A model generated the notes under the pieces. That model was not told where the DNA came from. It saw only the letters and a list, made by a program, of their open reading frames with translations, and made no database searches. Of a stretch of 64,000 nt of DNA, positions 42,023 through 51,037 are shown piece after piece (position 1 is the stretch's first letter; each line of letters starts with the position of its first letter). The DNA is taken from NCBI GenBank assembly GCA_039177505.1, contig JBCDFR010000001.1:62001-126000 (forward strand), written 5' to 3'. Made by a program: the position numbers and the translations under genes. The DNA is from JABSQH01 sp039177505. Its GTDB lineage: Bacteria > Actinomycetota > Acidimicrobiia > Acidimicrobiales > Ilumatobacteraceae.

Positions 42023-43713
42023 GAGTCACCTCCGTCGCCCGAGGCAGTTCGTCGTTCGTCTCTCATGTCGTACATCGGCTCAGCGGAGTGCACCAGCGGC
42101 ACGTCGACGAAGTTCTCCGCAGGAGCAGGCGAAGTGGTCGACCACTCGATCGTCTGTGCGTTCCACGGATCGGGCGAGTCGTTGCCGTCGGGGTCGGCCT
42201 TCACCAGCATCACAAGTGCGGCCACGAACGTGAGCACCACGGCGAGCATCAGCCCGTGTCCGACGAGGACGAGCACGTTCCAGATCAGCAGGTCGTTGTC
42301 GCTGTAGAACAGGCCGCCCTCCTGGTCGAGCAGCCCCGCCACGTAGTGCGGGAACGACGAGAGGACGGTGGCCAACACGCCGAGGAGCGCGAGCGGGACG
42401 GCGACCGAGACGGGGAAGATGCCGCCGCGCCACTTGGGCACCCAGTGGGCAATGCCACCCATCAGCCCAAGCAGACCGCCGTAGGCGACGTAGACGATGA
42501 CGCCTTCTTCGAACACGGTGCCCTGCACGCCGAGGTCGTCGAGCGCATACATGATGCCGCCGACCATGCTGACGAGGATCATGCCGAAGCCGAAGAAGGC
42601 AAACAAGAACGAACTGGTGAGATAGAAACCGAAACCCTCGCCGTCGGGTTTGGCGAGCACCAGGCCCACGAGGAAAACGAGGAGCAGGCCGAGCAGCGGG
42701 ATGGCGTTGAAGATCACGTACGGCGCGAGATCTTGGAACTTGTCGCCGAGGTTGTCGGTGTTGAAGCCGCCGCCTTCCCAGGGCAGGTTCTGGATGTTCT
42801 GCTGGGTCACTGCTGAGAGAGCGGCGACGCCGATCAGCCCAAGTCCAGCGATCATCACGCCACGCGCCGGGGTCCGCTTGCCGAAGACCACGGGAAGCAG
42901 TTCGGCGAACACGCCGATCGCGGGGATGGCGAACAGGTAGACGGCCGGCTGGGTGAGCGCCCATCCGGCCCATGTGTAGAACCCGGCGTTGCCGCCGAAT
43001 CCCTGGCGCGGATAGCGGTGGTCGATGAACAGGTAGGTGAGAGCGCCAACGAGCACCGGCATGACCACGATCACGCCGAGCGAGAAGATCAGCGCCGACC
43101 ACGAGAAGAAGGGTGTCCGCCGCAGCGTCATGCCTGGCGCTCGGGTCGTCAACACGCTGGTGGCGAGCGAGACGGCGGTGGCGGTGAGACCGACAGCCAT
43201 CATCGCGACGCCGGCGAAGAACAGCGACACCATCTCTTCGGAGCCGCCGAGCGAGCCTCCGTTGTTGGCCAGTGCAATGGCGAAGGCGATGGCGCCCCCG
43301 AGCCAGATCCAGAACCCGACGACCGCCATGCGCGGGAATGCCAAGGCGCGAGCGCCGAGCTGCAGCGGCACGACGATGACGCACAAGGCCATCGCCAACG
43401 GGAGAAGCGTGCCGAATACGAGGCCGACGCGCTGGCCGTCGAGCAGCTGTGCGAGCACGTTCTCGTCGAGCACGACGGATTCGCCGTCGGTGCGCTCGAC
43501 CGCCAGGAGGATGTTGATCACGATCGTGGTGATGACCGTGAGGAACGCCGCGCCGAGGTAGGTGAGGCCGATCCGCTTGTGGTCGGCGGAGATCAACCAG
43601 TGCGCCGCCGGCGACGAGAGCAGGATCTCGCCCGGTTCATAAGGCTGATCGCTCGCCGTGTCGGCGGCGGTGTCGTCGGTGATCGTTTCCGCTCGGGTGT
43701 CGATGGTCGTCAT
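42019..43713 (-). CDS. Cytochrome oxidase subunit I homologue lacking all heme and CuB ligands
   Basis: This 564-residue membrane protein aligns with the genuine subunit I of the same operon: both share a DHK(K/R)IG segment before the first helix, PLQ(I/L)GAR-AFPR after helix 2, RAPGMT, and PVYI/AVY-type helix 6. Yet every metal ligand is replaced: the helix 2 His is Gln94, the helix 6 CuB His is Gln255 (TQPAVY), the HH pair is Gln304-Gln305 (VTQQNI), and the HFH pair is Val405 and Val407 (VIVYV). The D-channel glutamate is alanine. It cannot bind heme a, a3 or CuB in the normal way. The ATG at 43713 lies in a 17-base duplication. Confidence 0.88.
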   Translation of the reverse strand: MTTIDTRAETITDDTAADTASDQPYEPGEILLSSPAAHWLISADHKRIGLTYLGAAFLTVITTIVINILLAVERTDGESVVLDENVLAQLLDGQRVGLVFGTLLPLAMALCVIVVPLQLGARALAFPRMAVVGFWIWLGGAIAFAIALANNGGSLGGSEEMVSLFFAGVAMMAVGLTATAVSLATSVLTTRAPGMTLRRTPFFSWSALIFSLGVIVVMPVLVGALTYLFIDHRYPRQGFGGNAGFYTWAGWALTQPAVYLFAIPAIGVFAELLPVVFGKRTPARGVMIAGLGLIGVAALSAVTQQNIQNLPWEGGGFNTDNLGDKFQDLAPYVIFNAIPLLGLLLVFLVGLVLAKPDGEGFGFYLTSSFLFAFFGFGMILVSMVGGIMYALDDLGVQGTVFEEGVIVYVAYGGLLGLMGGIAHWVPKWRGGIFPVSVAVPLALLGVLATVLSSFPHYVAGLLDQEGGLFYSDNDLLIWNVLVLVGHGLMLAVVLTFVAALVMLVKADPDGNDSPDPWNAQTIEWSTTSPAPAENFVDVPLVHSAEPMYDMRDERRTASGDGGDS

Positions 43714-43730
43714 GTGTCGATGGTCGTCAT
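43697..43730 (-). repeat. Perfect 17-base tandem duplication spanning the start codon
   Basis: The sequence ATGACGACCATCGACAC (minus strand) is present twice in direct succession (43714-43730 and 43697-43713). The downstream copy holds the start of the ligand-less subunit I homologue. The upstream copy makes a six-codon minigene (MTTIDT) whose TGA overlaps that start as ATGA. No separate ribosome binding site is clear, so the minigene could influence initiation. Confidence 0.85.
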
Positions 43731-43864
43731 GTGTGGTGCGAACTCGCTTCAGTAGACCCGCCGGCACGCGAACGGGCGCCCGACGACGGGCGAGACACTA
43801 CCCGCCGACCTGCCGTGGAGCCGAAACCTCGTGCACTTGAGAATTTGCAACGCCCCCGCTCCCC

Positions 43865-43914
43865 AAAAACCGGGGATTCCGTGCGTAATGCGCACGTTTC
43901 GGCAAACAGAACAG
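43865..43914. repeat. Dispersed 50-base hairpin repeat, copy B
   Basis: Copy B reads AAAAACCGGGGATTCCGTGC at its start and ends AACAGAACAG. It contains the stem CGTGCG/CGCACG with loop TAATG. It shares ordered blocks (ACCGGGGATTCCGTGC, a GCACG-type stem arm, ACAG-type end) with copies C and D. It lies 22 bases before copy C in the same orientation. Confidence 0.8.
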
Positions 43915-43936
43915 TCGGCGGGTGCAAGCCCCTCCG

Positions 43937-43986
43937 AAATACCGGGGATTCCGTGCGTAATTCACACGATCTCGCGAACAGAACAG
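43937..43986. repeat. Dispersed 50-base hairpin repeat, copy C
   Basis: Copy C starts AAATACCGGGGATTCCGTGC and ends GCGAACAGAACAG. Its stem is weaker (CGTGCG opposite CACACG). It is 72 bases downstream of copy B, start to start. The three full copies are all exactly 50 bases long. Confidence 0.8.
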
Positions 43987-44034
43987 CCGACGCGTTTCTA
44001 CCTCACCGACATCACGCACCAACTGCGCGTCCGG

Positions 44035-47000
44035 TTACGGGACGTCGGCGTGGAACACGAGGGTGCTGTCCTTGGCGTTGCCGTCTGCTGAGAACACAAG
44101 TCGCAACCGATCGTCGGTGTAATTGCCACTGACACCGGTGAGTGCGAACTGCCGCGGTGTGCCCTCGTCGACGTGGAGCACCCCGTCGAGCGTCGTGGCG
44201 ATGATGTCTCCGTCGGGTCCGATCTCGAACTCGAGCGTGTCGACCTGGAGCCGGTAGTCATCGGTCCACGTCGGGAGGTGCACCGTTGACGACGCGAGCA
44301 GCGGACCGTCGTGTATTGCGCCACGGTCTCCATCGACTGCGACGCTGCCCGACACCGTGTGCGGCGGCTGCGCCCCGTGGAGCACCGCGCCGACCCGACT
44401 GCTGTCGGCGCTGATCCCGACGATGACCTGCTGATCGTCGCCGTTCGGTGGCTCGTCCTCCGGCTCGGACTCAGCGAAGTCGGCACCGATGAAGAACTTG
44501 GAGCCGGGCACGAGCTTGACGGTGGCGTCGTCGAGCCCCGAACGGCCCATCGTCCAGCCCGCGAACTCGAACCCGTCGTCGGCGACGGCGAGCACGGCCA
44601 CGGGAGCTGCGGCAGCGGCATCGGCGTCGCTGGTGAACAGGACGTCGCCAGCATCGAGGGTGACGCTGGCCTCGTGCCCGCCGACGATTGTCGACGTCGC
44701 GGCTCCGGCCTCCCAGACCTCGAAGGTGCCGTGTTCTCCAGGATGTCCGACGACGTCGGAGATCGCCGGGATGAACTCAGCGACGAGGTCGAGCGTCCCG
44801 TCGAGCTCGACGCCGCCGGGCGTCGGGAGGCTGACGCCGGCATCGTTCCAGCGAACGAACGCGTGTCCGTCGTCGGCGACCGGCACCAGCCCCACACCCA
44901 GGCCAGGGTCCCCGCCAGGCTCGGCGAGGCGAATCGACTCCTCCATGGTGAGGAGCGAGCCATCGATACCGACGTCGTTCACGACGCCGCGCTGATGGAG
45001 TTCGACCTTGCCGCCCCCGTCGGTTGTCCAGGTCACTTCCGCCTCCGTGCCCCGCACCAGCTCCAACTCGGCGACCGGCGCGGTGCCGGCGCGCACGACG
45101 AGCTCGATGCGTTGGCCACCATCGAGCACCGTTACGTCGGCGTCGCTGAGCGAACCCTGCTTGGTACCCCAGTGATCGGTCCAGCTGTACTCCCACGTCC
45201 CGCTGACCTCGACGTCGTAGGCGTCGCCGAAGGAATTGACCTGGTAGCTGAGGTGGTCGACCTCGACCGTCGTCGTGCCGTCGATGATGTCGCTGAACGT
45301 GCCGCTGACGACGAGCGGCTCGGCCAGCGAACTGCTGGCGCCGCTGCTCTGGATCACTCCGCTCCACTCCTCGACGCCCGGCCGGAACTCTTCTGTGCTC
45401 ATGTTCAAGCCGAACGGGAGCATCCCCACGACGGTGGACGCTGCGTCGTCGATGACCAGATGGGTCACCTCGTCCTCGCCGAAGACGGCACCGAGGTGCA
45501 GCGGCGAACCGGGCATGATCGGGATCGTCCGGTCGGCCGTACCGAAGTAGCTGCCGGTCCAGCCGCCAAAGTCGACATCGTCGTCGGCTGAGGCGACGAG
45601 CACGACGCTGTTTTGGGCGATGTTGCCGATGTCGGTGGTCAACACGACGTCGCCGTACAACTCCGGCACGTCGACGGTGTGGGATCCGGCCTCCAGGACG
45701 TCCACGATTCGACCGTCCCGGCCGACGATCACGACCCCACCATCGGAGACCTCGACGCCAATCGAGTCGACGATCGGCGGCGTGACGACGCTCGCGTGGA
45801 TCTTGTGATGGGCGCCCTGTGCCAGGTCGTACGTCGCCGTCCCGTCACCGTGATGCAACCCGGCGAAGGAGACCTCGCCGCCGCGCGGGTCGTGGGCGTA
45901 GACGGCCCATCCCTCGGCGGGGATGTCCCCCGTGTCGGTCGTCAACGTCAGCTCGGTCACCAAGCCGGGCGTGATGATCTGGTCCTCCGTCACGGACTGG
46001 ATGAGCACGCCGTCCTCGTAGACGTCGAGCGTGGCGTCGCCGGTGCCCAACATCGACCACGAGTTGCTCGGCCGTGCGGCCCAGCCGTACCAGCTCGTCC
46101 ACGGGCCGCCGTACACGATCTGCGGCGCAAGGACGGTCGGCTCGATCCGCTCGCCCTTGTTGCGGTAGTCGGGCTTGCTCGAGCTGCCGCCGTACCAGGA
46201 GTCGATGTGGAAGTTGTGTACGGCGTGGATCTCGCCGCCGGCGTAGCGCCGCTGTGCATCGTCGCGGTGCCACATGCTGACATCGTCAACCTCTGCGCCG
46301 AGGTAGTACACGATCTCGGAGAAGTTGTTGTGCACCTCGTAGTCCTCGGTGAAGCCGACGAGGGTGCAGTCACCAGAGATGTCGCGATCGACGCCGCCGA
46401 GGAAGTTGGCGCGCATCCGCAGCACGTACGAGTCCTCGCAGGGGGCGTCGATCGCAATCGTCACTGGCACGTCGGTGCCGATGCTGGCGAGCCGCTCGCG
46501 CATGGTGGCGCCGTCGCCGGTGTCGGCGAGTGCTACGAGGTCGTCCCAGCCCTGTGGGTCGATCGTGCCGTACGCACCACCCTGGTTGATCTCCGCATTG
46601 GGGAGGTCGGTTGCGGTGACCTTGACGCCCTTGTTCCGATAGTCGAACTTGGCGGACACCTGGTGGAACTCGTGCACCGGATGCGCCTGTCCGCCCTCGT
46701 AGATCCGCTGGTCGTCATGGATGTGCCATGCGCCCACCTCGTCCAGAAAGATCCGTGGCCAGCCCGTGTAAATACGCCACGAGAAGTTGTTGTGCACCTC
46801 GTAGTCCTCGCCCGTGAAACCCATCCACGTGCACGAACCGGTGACGTCGAACTTGCTGCCGTAGGCCGCGTTGCTATCGAAGTTGAGCGTCCACGTGTCG
46901 GTGCACTCCTCGTCGACCATCACGATCTCCGGCACGTGCACGTCGAGGCTGGCCAGCTGCTCTTGCATCGTTTCGCCGTCGCCGTACTGGGCGAGATCGA

Positions 47001-48135
47001 CGAGTGCGTCCCACGTTTCCATGTCGATCGTGTCGGCCCATTCGTGGCCGAGCAGGTGCACGTCGTCGACGGCGACGTCGAGGTTGCGCTGCATCAGCCG
47101 GTCGCCGAGCGTGTAGACGGTGTCGTCGGTCAGCGGGTGGCCGACCGGCTCCCACATCTTGCGAACGGCGTCGTTGTAGTCAGCGAGCAACCGGTCGATG
47201 TCCTCCTCGATCGTCGGCCAGTTGCCCGGGTCGGAGTTGGCCAGCTCGTAGTTGTAGCCCTCGAGCATCAGCTCCTTGGCCTGGTGCAACATGGCGTGCC
47301 AGTAGGCGGTGTAGTCGAAGAGGGCGGCGTACCGGATGCGATCGTCGAAGGCCCACGGGACCTCGGCGAGCTGCCCGGCGAAGTCGTCGATCAGCGGGTT
47401 GGCGCCGACGAGCATCGACTGCAATTTGCTCCAGTCGGACGGCACGCCAAACTCGGGGTCCATCACATTCTGGAAGAACATGTCGAGCGCCAGCCCTTGT
47501 GGCGCGCTCTCCGGATCCTCGTCGATCGCGTCGAGGATGTCCGTGAACTGCTCGTAGTAGGTGTCGACGTTGCCGGTGCCGTTGGCCAGCGTGTCGAGAT
47601 GGCGTAGGCGGAACCTGGTCTCGACGACGCTGCTGATGATCGTGTCGAGCGCCCCCTCGAGGGCGTCGACGCCGGCCTCCAAGTAGCCGACCCGCTCGTA
47701 CAACGCTCCGACTCGGTCGGCGAGCAGCGATTCGAAGCTGGGGTTGTCGAGTGCTAAGTCGAGGATGATCTCGACGACCAACAGTGCCACGACGAACGCT
47801 GCGGCGGTGACGTACTTGGCGAAGTCCGGCCGAATGCTGAGGCCTCCTACCTGCTTGGCGTCGGCCAAGTCCTTCCAGTAGGCGCCAGCCACCTCGGAAA
47901 GGGCATAGACGCCGATCTCGGAGCGCTGGTACCACTTCGCCGCGTCCCAGTCGTCGTCCCACTCGAACGGATTCGAAGGGTCGTAGCCGGTGGCGCTGAC
48001 GACCGGTGGCCGGTCGTCGAGGATGGGCGCGGCGACGATCGCGCCGGCGGCGACGGCGATGGCGACGAACGCCGCCAGTACGGCCCGCAAGATCGCACCG
48101 AGGTGCGAGGATCGTGTTGGTGCTGGCTCGTGCAT
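44035..48135 (-). CDS. Very large secreted protein with helical domain, tandem His-rich modules and InlB-like repeats
   Basis: The 1366-residue protein starts with a signal or anchor (about 15-37). Residues 55-330 are helical, with a strongly hydrophobic segment (109-130) followed by long amphipathic helices. Two copies of a module of about 130 residues follow (374-505 and 529-662), sharing a Cys pair, the motif EDYEVHNNFS, a VHxFH motif and DYRNKG. Residues about 680-1220 hold several beta repeats of the kind (LTTDTG...GW...F) seen in InlB-type B repeats. The C-terminal domain ends with ALTGVSGNYTDDRLRLVFS. An AAGGAC site precedes the ATG at 48135. It is a paralogue of the upstream gene in layout. 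The function is unknown. Confidence 0.75.
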   Translation of the reverse strand: MHEPAPTRSSHLGAILRAVLAAFVAIAVAAGAIVAAPILDDRPPVVSATGYDPSNPFEWDDDWDAAKWYQRSEIGVYALSEVAGAYWKDLADAKQVGGLSIRPDFAKYVTAAAFVVALLVVEIILDLALDNPSFESLLADRVGALYERVGYLEAGVDALEGALDTIISSVVETRFRLRHLDTLANGTGNVDTYYEQFTDILDAIDEDPESAPQGLALDMFFQNVMDPEFGVPSDWSKLQSMLVGANPLIDDFAGQLAEVPWAFDDRIRYAALFDYTAYWHAMLHQAKELMLEGYNYELANSDPGNWPTIEEDIDRLLADYNDAVRKMWEPVGHPLTDDTVYTLGDRLMQRNLDVAVDDVHLLGHEWADTIDMETWDALVDLAQYGDGETMQEQLASLDVHVPEIVMVDEECTDTWTLNFDSNAAYGSKFDVTGSCTWMGFTGEDYEVHNNFSWRIYTGWPRIFLDEVGAWHIHDDQRIYEGGQAHPVHEFHQVSAKFDYRNKGVKVTATDLPNAEINQGGAYGTIDPQGWDDLVALADTGDGATMRERLASIGTDVPVTIAIDAPCEDSYVLRMRANFLGGVDRDISGDCTLVGFTEDYEVHNNFSEIVYYLGAEVDDVSMWHRDDAQRRYAGGEIHAVHNFHIDSWYGGSSSKPDYRNKGERIEPTVLAPQIVYGGPWTSWYGWAARPSNSWSMLGTGDATLDVYEDGVLIQSVTEDQIITPGLVTELTLTTDTGDIPAEGWAVYAHDPRGGEVSFAGLHHGDGTATYDLAQGAHHKIHASVVTPPIVDSIGVEVSDGGVVIVGRDGRIVDVLEAGSHTVDVPELYGDVVLTTDIGNIAQNSVVLVASADDDVDFGGWTGSYFGTADRTIPIMPGSPLHLGAVFGEDEVTHLVIDDAASTVVGMLPFGLNMSTEEFRPGVEEWSGVIQSSGASSSLAEPLVVSGTFSDIIDGTTTVEVDHLSYQVNSFGDAYDVEVSGTWEYSWTDHWGTKQGSLSDADVTVLDGGQRIELVVRAGTAPVAELELVRGTEAEVTWTTDGGGKVELHQRGVVNDVGIDGSLLTMEESIRLAEPGGDPGLGVGLVPVADDGHAFVRWNDAGVSLPTPGGVELDGTLDLVAEFIPAISDVVGHPGEHGTFEVWEAGAATSTIVGGHEASVTLDAGDVLFTSDADAAAAAPVAVLAVADDGFEFAGWTMGRSGLDDATVKLVPGSKFFIGADFAESEPEDEPPNGDDQQVIVGISADSSRVGAVLHGAQPPHTVSGSVAVDGDRGAIHDGPLLASSTVHLPTWTDDYRLQVDTLEFEIGPDGDIIATTLDGVLHVDEGTPRQFALTGVSGNYTDDRLRLVFSADGNAKDSTLVFHADVP

Positions 48136-48221
48136 GGTCAGTCCTTGAGTACGTGTTGCGACTGGCGGGAGTGTTCGAAGCGGTGGGTGCTGCCGGATCC
48201 GTGACATGAGGGCAACGAACT

Positions 48222-50915
48222 TCAGACGACGTCGAACACGGCGGTGTTGTCGGGGCCGCCGTTGGAGGAGAAGTGGACGGTCAGACGACCGCCTTCATCG
48301 TCGTAGTGGCCGGTCGCTCCGGTGATCTGATGGCGGTTGGAGTTGCCGCCGCAGTACGGGTGGTACACAGGACCGCAGTACATGTTCGGGACGGTCTCGC
48401 CGAGTTCGCCCGAGGCGGCGCCGTTGATCAAGGTGCCGTCGGCGAGAACGTCGAACGAGAAGCTGACGCCGTTGAAGCTGCCTCCGGTGATCCCTCCGTA
48501 CCAGTATCCATTCGTCGCGTCGGACGTGATGCGACCGTCAGACAGGGCGACGACGCCTACGCCGTACTCAATCGCAGTGCCGCCGATGAACGTCTCGGCG
48601 AGGTTCAGGTAGTGGAGCGGTGAGAAGTCGCTACGGAGCCCGGTGCCACCGCCCGGGCTCAGTATGACGGTCTGGGTTTCCGCACCACTCGCTGCACCCG
48701 ACCAGCTCTCGAGGGTGTAGTGCTCGTCGGCGACGGCGAGGAGTGCCGGCTGGCTCGTCGGCAGATCGGAACGATTGCTCGTGACGACGAGTTCGTGGCC
48801 GTGGAGCATGAACGTGGCGCTGCCGCCGGTGACCGTGTCGAGATAGTTGCCGTTGCCGTCGTACACCTCGACCGCGCCGTTGGGCCCGGCGAACACGTCG
48901 ACCTGAACCGGGATCGAGGTGAACGACGCGGCGAGCGAATGCGTCGAGTACGCCGCGAGGTCGACGATCTGTGTGTTCGTTCCGGTGACCGCACCGTTCC
49001 ACCCGTTGAACGCGTTGCCACCGGTGTTGGCGAGCACGGCCCAGCCCTCGTCGGGGATCTCGTTCGGGTTAGAGGTGAATGTGACCTCGCCGGCGCGCAC
49101 CAGCAGCGGGCCGGACTGGGCGAGGGCGTCCTCGAGCTGTCCGTCGCGGTAGGCCTCGACCGTGCCCGGGCCGTCGAGGTCGACGTCGAGCGTGACCTCG
49201 TCGACCAGTTCCATGCTGGCCGAGATCGCGACGACGTCACCGGGCTCGACGTCGAGAATCTGCTCGCCGGTGCCAAGCGTCGGCGACCACTCGATCAATG
49301 TCGATCCGGTGGCCCGCAGCGCCATCAGCACGTCAGGGTCTTCGGCGACGTCGCGGTCGGTGGTCAGGTGGAGCTGCGTCGGCTTCTGGCCGGTCAGCAT
49401 CGTCGCCGGCTCTCCGGCGCCGCGGGCGATCGTGGTGATCAGCTCGCCTTCTTCCCACACCTCGATATCGCCGTCGCCGTCGACCTGGATGTCAGTGCTG
49501 CTCCACTGGTACTCGAACACGGCGCCGAAGAAGGACCAGCCGAGTTGATCGACGTCGACGGTGGTGGTCACGTCGACGTCGGCGTCAGCGGACCAGCGGG
49601 CGAACGGCGCGCCGCCGGGGGCGGTGATCGGCGCCAGCGCCCATCCAGGCGCGGCCATCGCTTCCTCGCGGGAGCTAGCCAGGGTCACCTCGGTCGCGTC
49701 CGGCCCTGGGAAGGCGAACCCGAAGTCGTCGATCGTGTCAACGAGGACACCGTTGTTGTACACCTCGATCGTCGCCGCCCGAGCGTCGGGGTCGTCTTCG
49801 TCGACCTCGATGCCCGAGGTGCTGAGGTGCCACACCGCGGAGTTGATCGTCGGACGTCCGACGGAGCTCATCGCGAAGTCGGTCAGCTCGACCTCGGTCC
49901 GACCTTGGCCCATCCCGTACCACTCGCGGCGGGGGTCGTCGGCGGAACCGATCAGCTTCCACGTGCCCTCGTCGAGCACGACGTCGTAGTTCTCGTTGCC
50001 AACCGGTGCACCGACCATGCCGTAGAGCGCGCGGCGGAAGTCGAGGTGGCTCTCGATCGCCGTTGTGGCACGGCTGGCCCACCACGTTTCGTTGGCCGGA
50101 TCGACGTTGGCCATATACGTGTAGTGGTCGGTGAGCATCTGCGCACCGGCGGCCGACGCGCTGTCGTAGTAGAGCGCCGGCGCGAGCGCAGCGGTGTAGT
50201 AGGGGAGCTCGGCTTCAGCGGTGGTCTCGTAGCGACCCTCCAGGATCGGGAGGTACGAGTCACTCATGTAGACGAGCACTGCGGTGTGCAGCGACTGTTG
50301 GCGACCGCTGATGCGACCTCCGAGCGCCCGCATGAACTCGTCGAAATCAGCCATGAAGTAGGGGTCGTCGAAGTTCGCCTCGTTGTCGTTGAACAGCCGG
50401 CCGTATCGGGTGTACGACTCGTAGCCCTCGCGGTTGTATTGGTCGAGGATCGAGTCGGCGATGTCGTTGACCGTGTCGGTGGCGAGCGACAGCTCGGTGT
50501 TGTCGATCTCCTCGATGATCTGCTCTGCCGTGCCGAGCATCTCCGACACCTGGTTGACCAGGTCGGTGAGTCGGACGACGAGCTTGTCGAGCTCCTCGAG
50601 CATCTGGTTGCGGAACTCGGTGGCGGGGTCGGGCAACGACAACGAGAGGAGCGACATCAGCGTCGCGGTGCCGGTGATCAGGCCGTACTTCTTCGTGTCG
50701 GAGAATTTCCAGCTGTCGCCGACGCCGCCAGCCTTGCCCTCGGTCCAGTCCTTGGAGAAGCCACCGAGCCACTTTCCGTAGTCATCGACGTAGGTCGAGA
50801 AGTCGTCGAAGTAGCTCTGGGCGTTCGCCGAGGCGGACGCCGGTGCGACTGCGAGCGATCCGAGCAGCACCGCACCGGCGGCGAGAATTACGGCGGCGGG
50901 ACGCCGAAAGGGCAT
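48222..50915 (-). CDS. Large secreted protein with helical domain and InlB-like repeats (paralogue)
   Basis: The 897-residue protein has a signal peptide (about 1-29), a helical domain (about 33-310) with a hydrophobic stretch (GLITGTATLMSLLSLSL) followed by long coiled-coil-like helices, then four or more InlB-like beta repeats (about 340-780), and a C-terminal domain ending ITGATGHYDDEGGRLTVHFS. The layout matches the downstream protein without its His-rich modules, and both end in a related domain. GGAG precedes the ATG at 50915. The two genes are 86 bases apart and probably cotranscribed. The helical domain recalls alpha pore-forming proteins, but this is only an impression. Confidence 0.75.
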   Translation of the reverse strand: MPFRRPAAVILAAGAVLLGSLAVAPASASANAQSYFDDFSTYVDDYGKWLGGFSKDWTEGKAGGVGDSWKFSDTKKYGLITGTATLMSLLSLSLPDPATEFRNQMLEELDKLVVRLTDLVNQVSEMLGTAEQIIEEIDNTELSLATDTVNDIADSILDQYNREGYESYTRYGRLFNDNEANFDDPYFMADFDEFMRALGGRISGRQQSLHTAVLVYMSDSYLPILEGRYETTAEAELPYYTAALAPALYYDSASAAGAQMLTDHYTYMANVDPANETWWASRATTAIESHLDFRRALYGMVGAPVGNENYDVVLDEGTWKLIGSADDPRREWYGMGQGRTEVELTDFAMSSVGRPTINSAVWHLSTSGIEVDEDDPDARAATIEVYNNGVLVDTIDDFGFAFPGPDATEVTLASSREEAMAAPGWALAPITAPGGAPFARWSADADVDVTTTVDVDQLGWSFFGAVFEYQWSSTDIQVDGDGDIEVWEEGELITTIARGAGEPATMLTGQKPTQLHLTTDRDVAEDPDVLMALRATGSTLIEWSPTLGTGEQILDVEPGDVVAISASMELVDEVTLDVDLDGPGTVEAYRDGQLEDALAQSGPLLVRAGEVTFTSNPNEIPDEGWAVLANTGGNAFNGWNGAVTGTNTQIVDLAAYSTHSLAASFTSIPVQVDVFAGPNGAVEVYDGNGNYLDTVTGGSATFMLHGHELVVTSNRSDLPTSQPALLAVADEHYTLESWSGAASGAETQTVILSPGGGTGLRSDFSPLHYLNLAETFIGGTAIEYGVGVVALSDGRITSDATNGYWYGGITGGSFNGVSFSFDVLADGTLINGAASGELGETVPNMYCGPVYHPYCGGNSNRHQITGATGHYDDEGGRLTVHFSSNGGPDNTAVFDVV

Positions 50916-51037
50916 CGAGTTTCTCCGAAAATTCGAGCCGGGGCGGGGTGCTTCGGCGTCGACACGATCGTCGGCCCTCGCGCCTTAACGGAACCTGAAC
51001 GCGCGCTGGGCGCACCCCGATTGTTGCGTGAACAACA

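Larger units (their letters stand above)
43714..44034. other. 321-base intergenic stretch holding repeat copies B and C
   Basis: Between the start of the oxidase operon and the end of the large secreted protein gene there is no convincing gene. The stretch should contain the promoter of the minus-strand oxidase operon (in about 43731-43850) and two copies of the dispersed 50-base repeat. A short minus-strand frame runs across both repeats but has no ribosome binding site. Confidence 0.6.

Noticed and set aside
42019..43713. Pseudogene of subunit I
   Set aside because: Loss of all six ligands suggested decay, but the frame is full length, without stops, coupled to its neighbour, and membrane helices and other subunit I motifs are kept.
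43798..44022. 74-codon minus-strand frame across repeat copies B and C
   Set aside because: The recurring peptide ARNPR is simply the translation of the nucleotide repeat; there is no ribosome binding site and the loops vary without frame preference.
45613..47607. Long open plus-strand frame of 664 codons
   Set aside because: Antisense shadow of the 1366-aa secreted protein gene, which has a signal peptide, internal repeats and a ribosome binding site.
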